From positions 1-58,772 of the forward strand of contig JBQTIB010000081.1 of assembly GCA_052389435.1 (NCBI GenBank): a DNA stretch of 58,772 nt, written 5' to 3'. The position numbers were made by a program, and so were the translations under genes. Position 1 is the first letter of the stretch. Every line of letters starts with the position of its first letter. This DNA comes from JBQTKD01 sp052389435. GTDB lineage: Bacteria; Actinomycetota; Actinomycetes; Sporichthyales; Sporichthyaceae. A model generated the notes under the pieces. The model ran no database searches. It had not been told where the DNA came from and saw only the letters and a program-made list of their open reading frames with translations. Positions 49,094 to 58,772 of this stretch are shown piece by piece.

Positions 49094-50254
49094 GTGGACT
49101 ACGGCTTCGACGCGGTCGATCTCGAGGCGCTTCGTCGACGCCGCAGCATGAAGTGGCGCGGTTTCGATCCCGACGTCCTGCCCGCGTGGGTGGCGGAGAT
49201 GGACTTCGACGTCGCCCCGCCCGTGGCGGCGGCGATCGTCGAGGCCGTCGCACGGGGCGGGGACTTCGGCTACGCGGTCGATCTGGTGGCGCCGGAGCTG
49301 TCGACGGCCTTCGCGGGCTTCGCCAAGCGTCGGTGGGACTGGGACGTCGACGCCGATCGGGTCGTGCTGCTGCGCGACGTGATGCGCGGTATCGAACTGT
49401 GGATCGAGGGCTGCACCGAACCCGGCGATGCGGTGGTGGTCTGCTCGCCCGTCTACTACCCGTTCCTCGAGGCGATCTCCCGACGCCGCCGCACCCTCGT
49501 CGAGGTGCCGATGGTGCGCGGCGACGCCCGCTGGGAACTCGACCTCGACGGCCTTCGCGCCGCCTTCGCCGCCGGCGCAAAGCTGTTCCTGCTCTGCAAC
49601 CCGCACAATCCGATCGGCAGGGTCTACGGCCGCGAAGAACTCGACGCCATAGCAGAACTGACGATTCGTCACGACCTGCGCGTGGTCTCCGACGAAGTGC
49701 ACGCGCCGCTCGTCCTGGACGGAACGCACGTCCCGTTCGCCTCCCTGCATCCGGACGTCGCGGCGCGAACGCTGACGCTGTCCTCGGCCAGCAAGGCCTT
49801 CAACCTCGCGGGCCTGCACGCCGCGGTCGCCGTTGCGGGCAACCCCGAGGAGGACGCCTGGCTGCGCTCCCTGCCCTACCGCTTCCGCGGCGCCGCGGGC
49901 ATCCTCGGCGTCGACGCCTCGGCCGCGGCGTTCGCCGAGGGCGACGCCTGGCTCGACGCACTTCTGGTCCACCTGCGCCTGGTCCGCGACCACGTCGCCG
50001 CGGAGTTGGGCGCCACCCTCCCGGGCGCGCACTGGTTCCCGCCCGAGGGCACCTACCTCGGCTGGATCGACGCCCGAAACCTGGGGCTGGGCGAAAACCC
50101 CCGGGACGCCTTCCTCGAGCGAGGGCGGGTGGCCTTCAACGACGGCGCGCACTTCGGTCGCACCGGCGCCGGCTTCGTGCGCCTGAACTTCGGCACGAGC
50201 CGCGCCATCGCCACCCAGATCGTCGAGCGCATGGCCGCGACCCTCGACTCCTGA
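49094..50254 (+). CDS. MalY/PatB-type PLP aminotransferase (C-S lyase-like)
   Basis: A 386-aa fold-type I aminotransferase of the MalY/PatB group, many of which cleave cystathionine or other C-S bonds. Marks are MKWRGFDPDVLPAWVAEMDFD near the N-terminus, LCNPHNPIGRVY, VSDEVHAPLVLDG (PLP Asp) and the PLP lysine in LSSASKAFNLAGLHAA, then a C-terminal RLNFGTSRAI with the carboxylate Arg. The GTG at 49094 follows a TAGGGT box (49081-49086) at leaderless spacing. Beta-lyase versus plain aminotransferase cannot be decided. Confidence 0.93.
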   Translation: MDYGFDAVDLEALRRRRSMKWRGFDPDVLPAWVAEMDFDVAPPVAAAIVEAVARGGDFGYAVDLVAPELSTAFAGFAKRRWDWDVDADRVVLLRDVMRGIELWIEGCTEPGDAVVVCSPVYYPFLEAISRRRRTLVEVPMVRGDARWELDLDGLRAAFAAGAKLFLLCNPHNPIGRVYGREELDAIAELTIRHDLRVVSDEVHAPLVLDGTHVPFASLHPDVAARTLTLSSASKAFNLAGLHAAVAVAGNPEEDAWLRSLPYRFRGAAGILGVDASAAAFAEGDAWLDALLVHLRLVRDHVAAELGATLPGAHWFPPEGTYLGWIDARNLGLGENPRDAFLERGRVAFNDGAHFGRTGAGFVRLNFGTSRAIATQIVERMAATLDS

Positions 50255-50255
50255 C

Positions 50256-50297
50256 GGCGAGTGGGGCCATCGCAGGTCCCGGATAGCCCCACTCGCC
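50256..50297. terminator. 12-bp hairpin between convergent genes
   Basis: Perfect 12-bp arms (50256-50267 and 50286-50297) with an 18-nt loop, starting right after the aminotransferase stop. A short direct repeat (CGACGACGGGGCC, twice) follows at about 50301-50328. Confidence 0.65.
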
Positions 50298-50342
50298 TAT
50301 CGACGACGGGGCCTACCGACGACGGGGCCCACGGATGACGGG

Positions 50343-50924
50343 TCAGCCGAGGTGCACGGTCGGCGGCCCGTGCGGGGTGGTCACCACGCGCACGGGCACC
50401 CGGACGCTGCTGACGAGCCAGTCCAGGCCGACCTCGAGGAGCAGGCTGCGGTCGGTGCGCTGCCCGTACTGCTGGGCGCCGATCAGCAGGGAGACGCCGA
50501 CCCGGGCGACGGTCGAGACCCGGCGCGGATCGACGATGCCGCCGACCGCGCTCTCCAGCGTCGCCACCCGTCGGCGGTCCATCAGTTCGACGGCCTCCCC
50601 GATGGTTCGGTCGCTGCGCCCGGCCGCGCGCAGTGCGGCCTCGGCCTCGTGCCGGATGGCGAGGGTGTGCATCGTGCTGTGCTCGACCCGGCGGAGCGGG
50701 TCGGCCAGCGCCGCGTTCTCCTCGAGCACCGTCGCGAAGCCGTCGAGCCAGTGCTTCGCCAGAGCCTCGGTGAACGCAGGTAGCGAACCGAAGTGGTGGT
50801 AGAACGAACCCTTCGTCACCCACATGCGCTCGCACAGCGCGGGGACCGTCAGCGCACTCGGTCCGTCCGAGCCGAGCACGTCGAAGGCCACGGCAAACCA
50901 TTCGCGCTGCGAGCTCTGCCGCAC
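50343..50924 (-). CDS. TetR-family transcriptional regulator
   Basis: A 193-aa TetR regulator: the helix-turn-helix spans about residues 10-52 (FAVAFDVLGSDGPSALTVPAL, then MWVTKGSFYHHFGSLPAFTEAL), followed by a helical ligand domain. The GTG at 50924 is five bases after GGGAGG and so is preferred to the GTG at 50930. It is divergent from the cytochrome P450 gene, which it probably represses; an imperfect palindrome lies between the two. The ligand is unknown. Confidence 0.92.
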   Translation of the reverse strand: MRQSSQREWFAVAFDVLGSDGPSALTVPALCERMWVTKGSFYHHFGSLPAFTEALAKHWLDGFATVLEENAALADPLRRVEHSTMHTLAIRHEAEAALRAAGRSDRTIGEAVELMDRRRVATLESAVGGIVDPRRVSTVARVGVSLLIGAQQYGQRTDRSLLLEVGLDWLVSSVRVPVRVVTTPHGPPTVHLG

Positions 50925-50942
50925 GGGCACCTCCCGAAAAGT

Positions 50943-50973
50943 CGTACTTCACGGTACGTCTTCGCCCTAGGGC
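50943..50973. promoter_or_regulatory. divergent operator, TetR and P450 genes
   Basis: CGTAC (50943-50947) and GTACG (50954-50958) form an inverted repeat, extendable to GTCGTAC/GTACGTC with one mismatch. GCCCTAGGGC (50964-50973) is a second, perfect palindrome. Both lie in the 85 bp between the divergent starts. Confidence 0.55.
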
Positions 50974-51009
50974 GTTGTAGGGCTATGCGGGCACCGGCAG
51001 GGTGGAGGC

Positions 51010-52230
51010 ATGGCGCTCCCGGCCCCGGTGGTCTTCAATCCGTTCACGCCCGAGTTCGTCGCGGACCCGTACGCGCACTACGCGGAGCTGCGCGAGGCCG
51101 ATCCGGTGCACGCGCACCCGATGGGCGTGTGGTTTCTCTGGAACTACGCCGACGCTGCGGCGCTGCTGCGCGACGGCCGTTCGGTGGACGAGCGCGCGCT
51201 CGACGTCAGCGCGCTCACGCCCGCCTACCGCGAGGCCAGCGGCGGTCGCCTGCCCCGCGCCAACGGTCAGATGCTCATGGACCGCGATCCCCCGGACCAC
51301 ACGCGGCTGCGCGGACTGCTCACCAAGGTGTTCACCGTCCGACGCATCGAGGACCTGCGCGGCCGCGTCACCCAGCTGGTGACCGAGGGGCTGGACCGGA
51401 TCGCGGAGGCGGGCCGCACCGAGCTGGTCGGGGACCTCGCCTTCCCGCTGCCGATGCGGGTGATCGCCGAACTCGTCGGGCTGCCCGTCGAGGCGGACGT
51501 CCGCATCCGCGAGCTCTCGCACCGGATCGTCATGTCCATGGAGCCGGTCATGGACCCCGCCGTCACCGCGTCCATCGTCGCCGCCGACGACGAGCTGCTC
51601 GCCTTCATGAAGGACGCCATCGAACGCAAGCGACGCGACCTCGGCGAGGACCTGCTCAGCGGCCTCATCGCGCTGTCGGATGCCGACGAGGAGAAGCTGA
51701 GCGCGGAAGAGCTCGCCGCCCAGGTCATGCTGTTGATCCTCGCGGGCCACGAGACCACGGTGAACCTGATCGGCAACGGCACTCTCGCGTTGGCCACCAA
51801 CCCCGACCAGTACGCGCTGCTGCGCTCTCGCCCCGACCTCGCCGGCAACGCCGTGGAGGAACTGCTGCGCTACGACAGCCCCGTCCAGTTGGGCCGACGC
51901 ATCACCACCGAGCCGTACGAGGTGGGCGGGAAGACGATCCCCGCCCGCACGTTCGTCTCCCCCGCCCAGGCCTCGGCCAACCGGGACCCCGCGTTCTGGG
52001 GCCCCGACGCCGACCGACTGCGCCTGGACCGCCCCAACGCCCGCGACCACGTCGCCTTCGGCGGCGGCGTCCGCCACTGCCTGGGCGCGGCCCTGGCGAG
52101 GCTGGAGGGCCAGGTCTACTTCGAGGCCCTCACCCAACGCTTCGACTGGATCGGCCTGGACGGCGACCCGACCCGCAACGGCCTGATCAACCTCCGCGGC
52201 CTGGACGCCCTGCCCCTGACCCTCCCCTAA
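51010..52230 (+). CDS. cytochrome P450
   Basis: A 406-aa bacterial class I P450 monooxygenase. Helix I has AGHETT (245-250), helix K has EELLR (283-287), and the heme loop FGGGVRHCLGAALAR carries the proximal Cys357. There is no membrane anchor, as usual for bacterial enzymes fed by ferredoxin and a reductase, neither of which is adjacent. The start is the ATG at 51010, after GGTGGAGG. Likely controlled by the divergent TetR gene. The substrate is not predictable, and no biosynthetic cluster surrounds it. Confidence 0.95.
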   Translation: MALPAPVVFNPFTPEFVADPYAHYAELREADPVHAHPMGVWFLWNYADAAALLRDGRSVDERALDVSALTPAYREASGGRLPRANGQMLMDRDPPDHTRLRGLLTKVFTVRRIEDLRGRVTQLVTEGLDRIAEAGRTELVGDLAFPLPMRVIAELVGLPVEADVRIRELSHRIVMSMEPVMDPAVTASIVAADDELLAFMKDAIERKRRDLGEDLLSGLIALSDADEEKLSAEELAAQVMLLILAGHETTVNLIGNGTLALATNPDQYALLRSRPDLAGNAVEELLRYDSPVQLGRRITTEPYEVGGKTIPARTFVSPAQASANRDPAFWGPDADRLRLDRPNARDHVAFGGGVRHCLGAALARLEGQVYFEALTQRFDWIGLDGDPTRNGLINLRGLDALPLTLP

Positions 52231-52274
52231 CTCCCCACCCCCGCAGGCCCCGCTTCACCCGTCGGTGTACCACT

Positions 52275-52308
52275 TCACCCGCCGAGTGACGCGTTCCAGG
52301 GCGGGTGA
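52275..52308. terminator. hairpin between P450 and polyprenyl synthase genes
   Basis: Arms of 9 bp (52275-52283 and 52300-52308) pair across a 16-nt loop between two convergent genes. No U-run; moderate support only. Confidence 0.4.
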
Positions 52309-52349
52309 GGCAGCACTGCAACGAGTGCAGCCGAACGAAAACAGCGAGC

Positions 52350-53351
52350 TCAGACCGAGCGGTCGACCACCGCGTCGCAGAGGAACTCCAGCAGGGCCCG
52401 GGCGGGGATGTCGGGCAGGCCGGTCAGGATCTCTCTCGCCTGGTCGGCCCAGGCCTGCACGTCCGCGCGGGACTGCGCCATCGCCGGGTGGGCGCGCAGG
52501 AGTTCGAGCGCCTCGGCGTGCAGGACGTCGTCGGTGAGGTCGGCCTGCAGGAGTTCCTTGAGCCGGTCGTCGGCCGGGTCGGTGCTCGCCAGCGCGTGCA
52601 GGACCGGGAGCGTCGGGACGCCCTCGCGCAGGTCGGTGCCGGGAATCTTGCCGGACTCCGCCGAGGTCGAGGCGACGTCGAGCAGGTCGTCGGAGAGCTG
52701 GAAGGCGATGCCGATCCGCTCGCCGAAGCGCGCGAGCTGTTCGACGATCTGCTCGTCGGCGCCGGCCAGCATGGAGCCGAAGCGGGCGCAGGTGGCGATG
52801 AGCGAGCCGGTCTTGTCGCTCACCACCGCCATGTAGTGCTCCATCGGATCGTCGTTGGCCTGCGGCCCGACGGTTTCCTTGATCTGCCCGGTGCACAGCC
52901 GTTCGAAGGTGCGGGCCTGGATGCGCACGCTCTCCGGGCCGAGGTCGGCGAGCAGGTCCGAGGCGCGGGCGAACAGGAAATCGCCCGTCAGGATCGCGAT
53001 CGTGTTGCCCCAGCGGGAGTTGGCGCTCTCCGCGCCGCGCCGCATGGTCGCCTCGTCCATCACGTCGTCGTGGTAGAGGGTGCCGAGGTGGGTCAGCTCG
53101 CAGACCACCGCGGACGCGGTGATCCCCGGCGCGGCGGGGTTGCCGAACTGGGCCGAGAGCAGCACCAGCAGGGGCCGGAAGCGCTTGCCCCCGGCCTCCA
53201 TCAGATGCTGGCTGGTCTCGGTGACGAAGGGGTACTCGCCCTTGACCGTGTCCCGCAGCATCGTCTCGACGGCGTCCATCCCGATGCGCAGTTCCTCGGC
53301 CAACGCCGAGCCCAGCACCCCCTCGGGAGCGTCGAACCCCAGGCCACTCAC
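52350..53351 (-). CDS. long-chain polyprenyl diphosphate synthase
   Basis: 333 aa, trans-type prenyl diphosphate synthase: GGKRFRP (54-60), first Asp motif HDDVMDEATMRR (Asp95, 96 and 99), GDFLFARASDLLA, and second Asp motif SDDLLDVAS. Chain-length groups of this type make the C35-C50 tail of menaquinone. It follows nuoN by 26 bp on the same strand, so it probably belongs to the nuo transcript, which ties quinone-tail supply to complex I. The start is the GTG at 53351. It is a different subgroup from the synthase at 363-1328. Confidence 0.93.
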   Translation of the reverse strand: MSGLGFDAPEGVLGSALAEELRIGMDAVETMLRDTVKGEYPFVTETSQHLMEAGGKRFRPLLVLLSAQFGNPAAPGITASAVVCELTHLGTLYHDDVMDEATMRRGAESANSRWGNTIAILTGDFLFARASDLLADLGPESVRIQARTFERLCTGQIKETVGPQANDDPMEHYMAVVSDKTGSLIATCARFGSMLAGADEQIVEQLARFGERIGIAFQLSDDLLDVASTSAESGKIPGTDLREGVPTLPVLHALASTDPADDRLKELLQADLTDDVLHAEALELLRAHPAMAQSRADVQAWADQAREILTGLPDIPARALLEFLCDAVVDRSV

Positions 53352-53377
53352 GTTCTACCCCACGCTCCAGTCGTGCA

Positions 53378-54946
53378 CTAGCGGACGAAAAACGCCGCTT
53401 CGTTGGCCAGGTCCAGCACCGGTTGCGGTGCCACGCCGAGCACCAAGGTAACCGCTACGCCCAGCCCGACCACCACGGTGGTCATCGCGGACGGCACGAC
53501 GACCCGCGGGCCGTCCGCCGCCGGGGCGGAGAAGAACATCAAAACGATCACCCGGATGTAGAAGAACGCCGCCAGCGCGCTGGACAGCACGCCCACCACG
53601 ACCAACGGCGTCGCACCCGCGGAGATGGCCGCGGAGAACACCGAGAACTTCGCGGTGAACCCGCCGGTGAGCGGGATCCCGGCGAAGGCGAGCAGCAGCA
53701 GCGAGAACGCCGCGGCAACCATCGGAGACCGCTTGCCCAGGCCCGCCCACTGGGCGAGGTGGGTGGCTTCGCCGCTGCCGTCGCGAACCAGGGTGACGAT
53801 GGCGAAGGCGGTGAGCGAGGCGACGCCGTAGGCCAGCAGGTAGAACATCGTCGCCGACAGGCCCTGGGAGTTCGTGGCCGTGAAGCCGACGAGGATGAAC
53901 CCGGCGTGGGCGATGGAGGAGTAGGCCAGCATGCGCTTGACGTCGGTCTGCACGATCGACACGAGCGCGCCGAACACCATCGTGACGATAGCGACGCCCC
54001 ACATCATCGGGTGCCAGTCCCACTTGGCGCCTTCGAGGGCGACGTAGAAGACCCGCAGCAGTGCGCCGAACGCGGCGACCTTGGTGGCGGCCGACATGAA
54101 CGCGGTGATCGGGGTCGGGGCGCCCTGGTAGACGTCCGGGGTCCACGCGTGGAACGGGACCGCACCGATCTTGAACAGCAGGCCGACGCCGAGCAGAGCC
54201 ATGCCGATGAGCAGCAGGGCATCGCTTTCCGAGCTTCCGGAGACCGCCGCGGCGATGTCGTCGAGACGGACGCTGCCGGAGTAGCCGTAGAGCATGGCCA
54301 CGCCGTAGAGGAAGAACGCCGAGGAGAAGGCGCCGAGCAGGAAGTACTTCATCGCCGCTTCCTGCGAGAGCAGGCGACGGCGGCGCGCCATGGCGCACAT
54401 GAGGTACAGGGGCAGCGAAAGGACCTCGAGCGCGACGAACATCAGCAGCAAGTCGTTCGCCGCGGGGAAGACGAGCATGCCGCCGACGGAGAACATGAAC
54501 AGCGGGAAGATCTCCGTCTGGTTCCACCCGGTGGCGTTTGCCTGACGCTCCGCGGCGGAGCCGGGCACGGTGGCCGACTGGGCCGCGAACGGACCGCCCG
54601 GTTCGAGCTTGCGTTCGGCGAGCAGCAGCACGCCGAGCACCGCGAGGATCAGGATCGTGCCCTGCATGAACAGGGTCGCCTTGTCGATCGCGAGAGCGCC
54701 CATCACCGCCTTGGCGTCGTCCTCGCCCGACAGCGTGCAGACGAGCACGAACGCGGTCACCAGACCGCCGACGCACAGGACGACCTGCGCGGGGAGCCGG
54801 GCCGCTCGAGGCGCGAACGCCTCGATCAGCACGCCGACGACGGCGACCGCGAAGACCACCAGCATCGGTGAGATCAGGTAGTACTCGACCTTCGGCGCCT
54901 GAATCTGGGCAGCCGCCTGGACCGTGTCCAGTGCCAGAGTGCTCAT
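53378..54946 (-). CDS. nuoN: NADH-quinone oxidoreductase subunit N
   Basis: A 522-aa antiporter-like membrane subunit of complex I with about 14 helices. Key segments are LLLMFVALEVLSLPLYLM (Glu in helix 5), LLFKIGAVPFHAWTPDVYQGAPTPITAFMSAATK (the Lys of the proton channel) and MLAYSSIAHAGFILVG. It pumps protons in the membrane arm. Its ATG overlaps the nuoM stop as ATGA. Confidence 0.97.
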   Translation of the reverse strand: MSTLALDTVQAAAQIQAPKVEYYLISPMLVVFAVAVVGVLIEAFAPRAARLPAQVVLCVGGLVTAFVLVCTLSGEDDAKAVMGALAIDKATLFMQGTILILAVLGVLLLAERKLEPGGPFAAQSATVPGSAAERQANATGWNQTEIFPLFMFSVGGMLVFPAANDLLLMFVALEVLSLPLYLMCAMARRRRLLSQEAAMKYFLLGAFSSAFFLYGVAMLYGYSGSVRLDDIAAAVSGSSESDALLLIGMALLGVGLLFKIGAVPFHAWTPDVYQGAPTPITAFMSAATKVAAFGALLRVFYVALEGAKWDWHPMMWGVAIVTMVFGALVSIVQTDVKRMLAYSSIAHAGFILVGFTATNSQGLSATMFYLLAYGVASLTAFAIVTLVRDGSGEATHLAQWAGLGKRSPMVAAAFSLLLLAFAGIPLTGGFTAKFSVFSAAISAGATPLVVVGVLSSALAAFFYIRVIVLMFFSAPAADGPRVVVPSAMTTVVVGLGVAVTLVLGVAPQPVLDLANEAAFFVR

Positions 54947-56562
54947 CGGTTTCCGACCTCCGCCGTGACCGGCTTGCCCTCTGCCGACACCGGAAGCGAG
55001 CCCGCGAGCTCCCTAGGCGCAGTCGGTGGATGGTCCGGGCTCGGGTCGACGCGCTGCACCTGGGTGAGCGTGCGATCGATGCTCGGGTTGATGTAGTCCA
55101 GAACCGGCTTCGGGAAGAAGCCGAGCGCGACGATCGCGGCGATCAGCGGGGTCATCACCAAAATCTCACGGGGCTTCAGATCCGGGGTGTCCTCGGTTTC
55201 CGGCGTCAGTTCGCCGGTCATGACCCGCTGGTACATGAGCAGTACGTAGATCGCGGCGAGCAGCACGGCGATCGAGGCGATCAGGCCGGCGACCGGGTAC
55301 CGGGTGAAGGTGCCGAGCAGGATCATGAACTCGCTGACGAAGGTCGACAGACCCGGCAGGCCGAGGTTCGCGAGCCCGAACAGCAGGAAGCAGCCTGCGA
55401 GCATCGGCGCGACCTTCTGGACCCCGCCGTAGTGGGCGACCATCCGCGATCCCCGACGGCTCATGAGGAAACCGGCCGTGAGGAACATGCCCGCGGTGGC
55501 GAAGGCGTGGTTGACCATGAACAGGGTCGAACCGGCCTGGCCCTGCGAGGTCATCGCGAAGATGCCGAGCACGATGAAGCCGAAGTGCGAGATGGACATG
55601 TAGGCGATGACGCGCTTCATGTCCTTCTGACCGATCGCCAGCAGCGCGCAGTACACGATGCTGATCACCGCCATCACGATGAGCAACGGCGCGAAGTACC
55701 GCGCGGCCTCGGGGAACAGCGGCAGGGCGAGGTGCAGCATCGCGAACACCCCGACCTTGTCCAGCACCGCGGACAGCATCACGGCGTTGCTCGGCGGCGA
55801 CTCCGCGGCCGCCTCGGGCAGCCAGGTGTGGAACGGCCACAGCGGCGCCTTGATCGCGAAGGCGATCATGAAGCCGAGGAACATCCACCGGGCGGTGTTC
55901 TGGTCGAAGTCGTGACCGATGAGGTTGGGGAGCAGATAGCCCTTCTCCCCGCCCGGCCCCTCGAAGTACAGCCAGATGACGGCGGTGAGCATGAGCAGAC
56001 CGCCGAGCAGGTTGTAGAGCAGGAACTTGACCGCGGCGTACTGCCGACGCGGCCCGCCGAAGCGGCCGATCAGGAAGTAGACCGGGATCAGCATCGCCTC
56101 GAACAGGACGTAGAAGAAGAAGACGTCCAGGGCGGCGAACTGCCCGATGGCCATGGCTTCGAGCACGAGCATCAGCGAGACGTACATCGCCGCGGAGCCC
56201 TTGGCCTCCTCGGGCTGGGCGTGCTCGCCGACCTCGAGTTCGTTCCAGCCGCCGACGAGCAGGATCGGCATCATGACCGCGGTCAACAGCACCATGGTCA
56301 TGCCGACGCCGTCGACGCCGAGGGCGTAGCTGACGCCGAACTCGCGGATCCAGTTGTGGTCCTCGACCATCTGGTAGGCGGCGCCCTTGGAGTCGAACTC
56401 GACGGCCGCGGCGATCGCGAAGGCCAGGGTGATCAGCGAGGCGAGCACGCCGATCTGCTTGGCCAGCGTGGGATTGCGCCGCCCGAGGACGGCGGCCATG
56501 ACGGCGCCGCCGAGCGGCACGCACATCGTGACGGTCAGAAAGGGAAAGTCCGAGCCCGACAT
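54943..56562 (-). CDS. nuoM: NADH-quinone oxidoreductase subunit M
   Basis: A 539-aa antiporter-like subunit. LDVFFFYVLFEAMLIPVYFLIGRFGG carries the conserved Glu, and AFAIKAPLWPFHTWLPEAAAESPPSNAVMLSAVLDKVG carries the channel Lys residues. About 14 membrane helices. The ATG at 56562 directly follows the nuoL stop (TAAATG), so translation is coupled. Confidence 0.97.
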   Translation of the reverse strand: MSGSDFPFLTVTMCVPLGGAVMAAVLGRRNPTLAKQIGVLASLITLAFAIAAAVEFDSKGAAYQMVEDHNWIREFGVSYALGVDGVGMTMVLLTAVMMPILLVGGWNELEVGEHAQPEEAKGSAAMYVSLMLVLEAMAIGQFAALDVFFFYVLFEAMLIPVYFLIGRFGGPRRQYAAVKFLLYNLLGGLLMLTAVIWLYFEGPGGEKGYLLPNLIGHDFDQNTARWMFLGFMIAFAIKAPLWPFHTWLPEAAAESPPSNAVMLSAVLDKVGVFAMLHLALPLFPEAARYFAPLLIVMAVISIVYCALLAIGQKDMKRVIAYMSISHFGFIVLGIFAMTSQGQAGSTLFMVNHAFATAGMFLTAGFLMSRRGSRMVAHYGGVQKVAPMLAGCFLLFGLANLGLPGLSTFVSEFMILLGTFTRYPVAGLIASIAVLLAAIYVLLMYQRVMTGELTPETEDTPDLKPREILVMTPLIAAIVALGFFPKPVLDYINPSIDRTLTQVQRVDPSPDHPPTAPRELAGSLPVSAEGKPVTAEVGNR

Positions 56563-58512
<1,950 letters not shown>

Positions 58513-58772
58513 CGCCACACCTCGAACACGCGACCTGGGGCGAAGCCCCACCGAGCGAGAATCCGGCCCCCTAGGGCCGCATTCTCGATCGGCAACCACC
58601 CACCTTCGGCGACCACGGACTCACCTTCTTCGCTTGCCGGCACAACGCAGTTCGGGGGGCGTGGGGGGGGAAACCCCCCACCCACAGTACTTGAACACGG
58701 TCGCGGCGGAGAACCAGGCCCAGCCACGAGATGGGCAGATAGTAACCAAGAAAGACACGCCCACCCCCACAA
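58513..58772. other. non-coding spacer upstream of nuoL
   Basis: No gene is supported on either strand; the open frame through it is low-complexity. It contains the composite palindrome (58537-58592) and a G-run/C-run block GGGGGG...CCCCCC near 58650-58685. In most actinomycetes nuoK adjoins nuoL, so this spacer is unusual. Confidence 0.6.
58537..58592. repeat. composite palindromic element, copy B
   Basis: The 26-bp core at 58559-58584 is the exact reverse complement of 180-205. The flanking arms CCGAGCGAGAAT (58551-58562) and ATTCTCGATCGG (58581-58592) pair with one mismatch. GGGGCGAAGCCCC at 58537-58549 is the same second hairpin as in copy A, 9 nt from the core (11 nt in copy A). Confidence 0.75.

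Noticed and set aside
51010..52230. Biosynthetic gene cluster around the P450 gene
   Set aside because: The neighbours are a TetR regulator, an aminotransferase and quinone/complex I genes; no polyketide, peptide or terpene core enzyme is present.

Overview
The window is a chromosomal stretch of a very GC-rich Gram-positive bacterium, almost certainly an actinomycete. The evidence is the codon bias (third positions nearly all G or C), many GTG starts and -10 boxes placed 6-8 nt before start codons (leaderless transcripts). Gene families also fit: F420/FMN-type split-barrel oxidoreductases, a KorAB 2-oxoacid:ferredoxin oxidoreductase, Tat-exported DUF1501 and an actinobacterial RxHVDLxRxxSxxC leader peptide. 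A deep-branching, Sporichthya- or Frankia-like genus is possible, but I cannot prove it. I see no transposase, phage module, CRISPR array or rRNA; one tRNA gene (Tyr) is present.

Layout. 1-1.3 kb: a cluster of palindromic and direct repeats running into a polyprenyl diphosphate synthase whose start has been lost among them. 1.4-6.3 kb: ilvD, an SDR gene divergent from a TetR gene, a split-barrel oxidoreductase divergent from an LmrA/YxaF-type TetR gene with twin palindromic operators, and a SnoaL-like gene. 6.3-10.5 kb (minus strand): DUF6328 membrane protein and purU, then a DUF1800/DUF1501 pair. 10.7-17.3 kb: a degenerate ADP-ribosylglycohydrolase, a duplicated lipoprotein whose only histidines are four per repeat, a Crp/Fnr regulator, a class A PBP and a LysE exporter. 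17.4-26 kb: tRNA-Tyr, yajQ-like gene, ArsR-rhodanese plus MFS exporter, HD-domain proteins, a second split-barrel protein, fumarylacetoacetase, PadR and htpX. 26-29.8 kb: a secreted HExxH protease and small envelope proteins.

29.8-35.7 kb holds the most interesting locus: a short Cys-containing leader peptide, a secreted SBP56 (methanethiol-oxidase-like) propeller protein and a CopD-domain membrane protein on the minus strand. They diverge, across a palindrome, from a small lipoprotein and bioA. 35.7-40.5 kb: two large secreted proteins in tandem, one with about 13 RCC1-like repeats. 40.7-43.7 kb: korAB. 43.7-52.2 kb: a coiled-coil secreted protein, two tandem secreted TAP-type peptidases, a MalY/PatB aminotransferase, and a TetR gene divergent from a cytochrome P450 gene. 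52.3-58.5 kb (minus strand): nuoL-nuoM-nuoN followed by a long-chain polyprenyl diphosphate synthase, which fits proton-pumping complex I coupled to supply of the menaquinone tail.

The two ends of the window share a composite palindromic element (26 identical bp plus a second hairpin). It lies against the 5' end of the polyprenyl synthase gene at one end and directly upstream of nuoL at the other, so the genome probably carries a family of such elements. Three genes (the first polyprenyl synthase, bioA and the copD-like gene) have no convincing ATG, GTG or TTG start.
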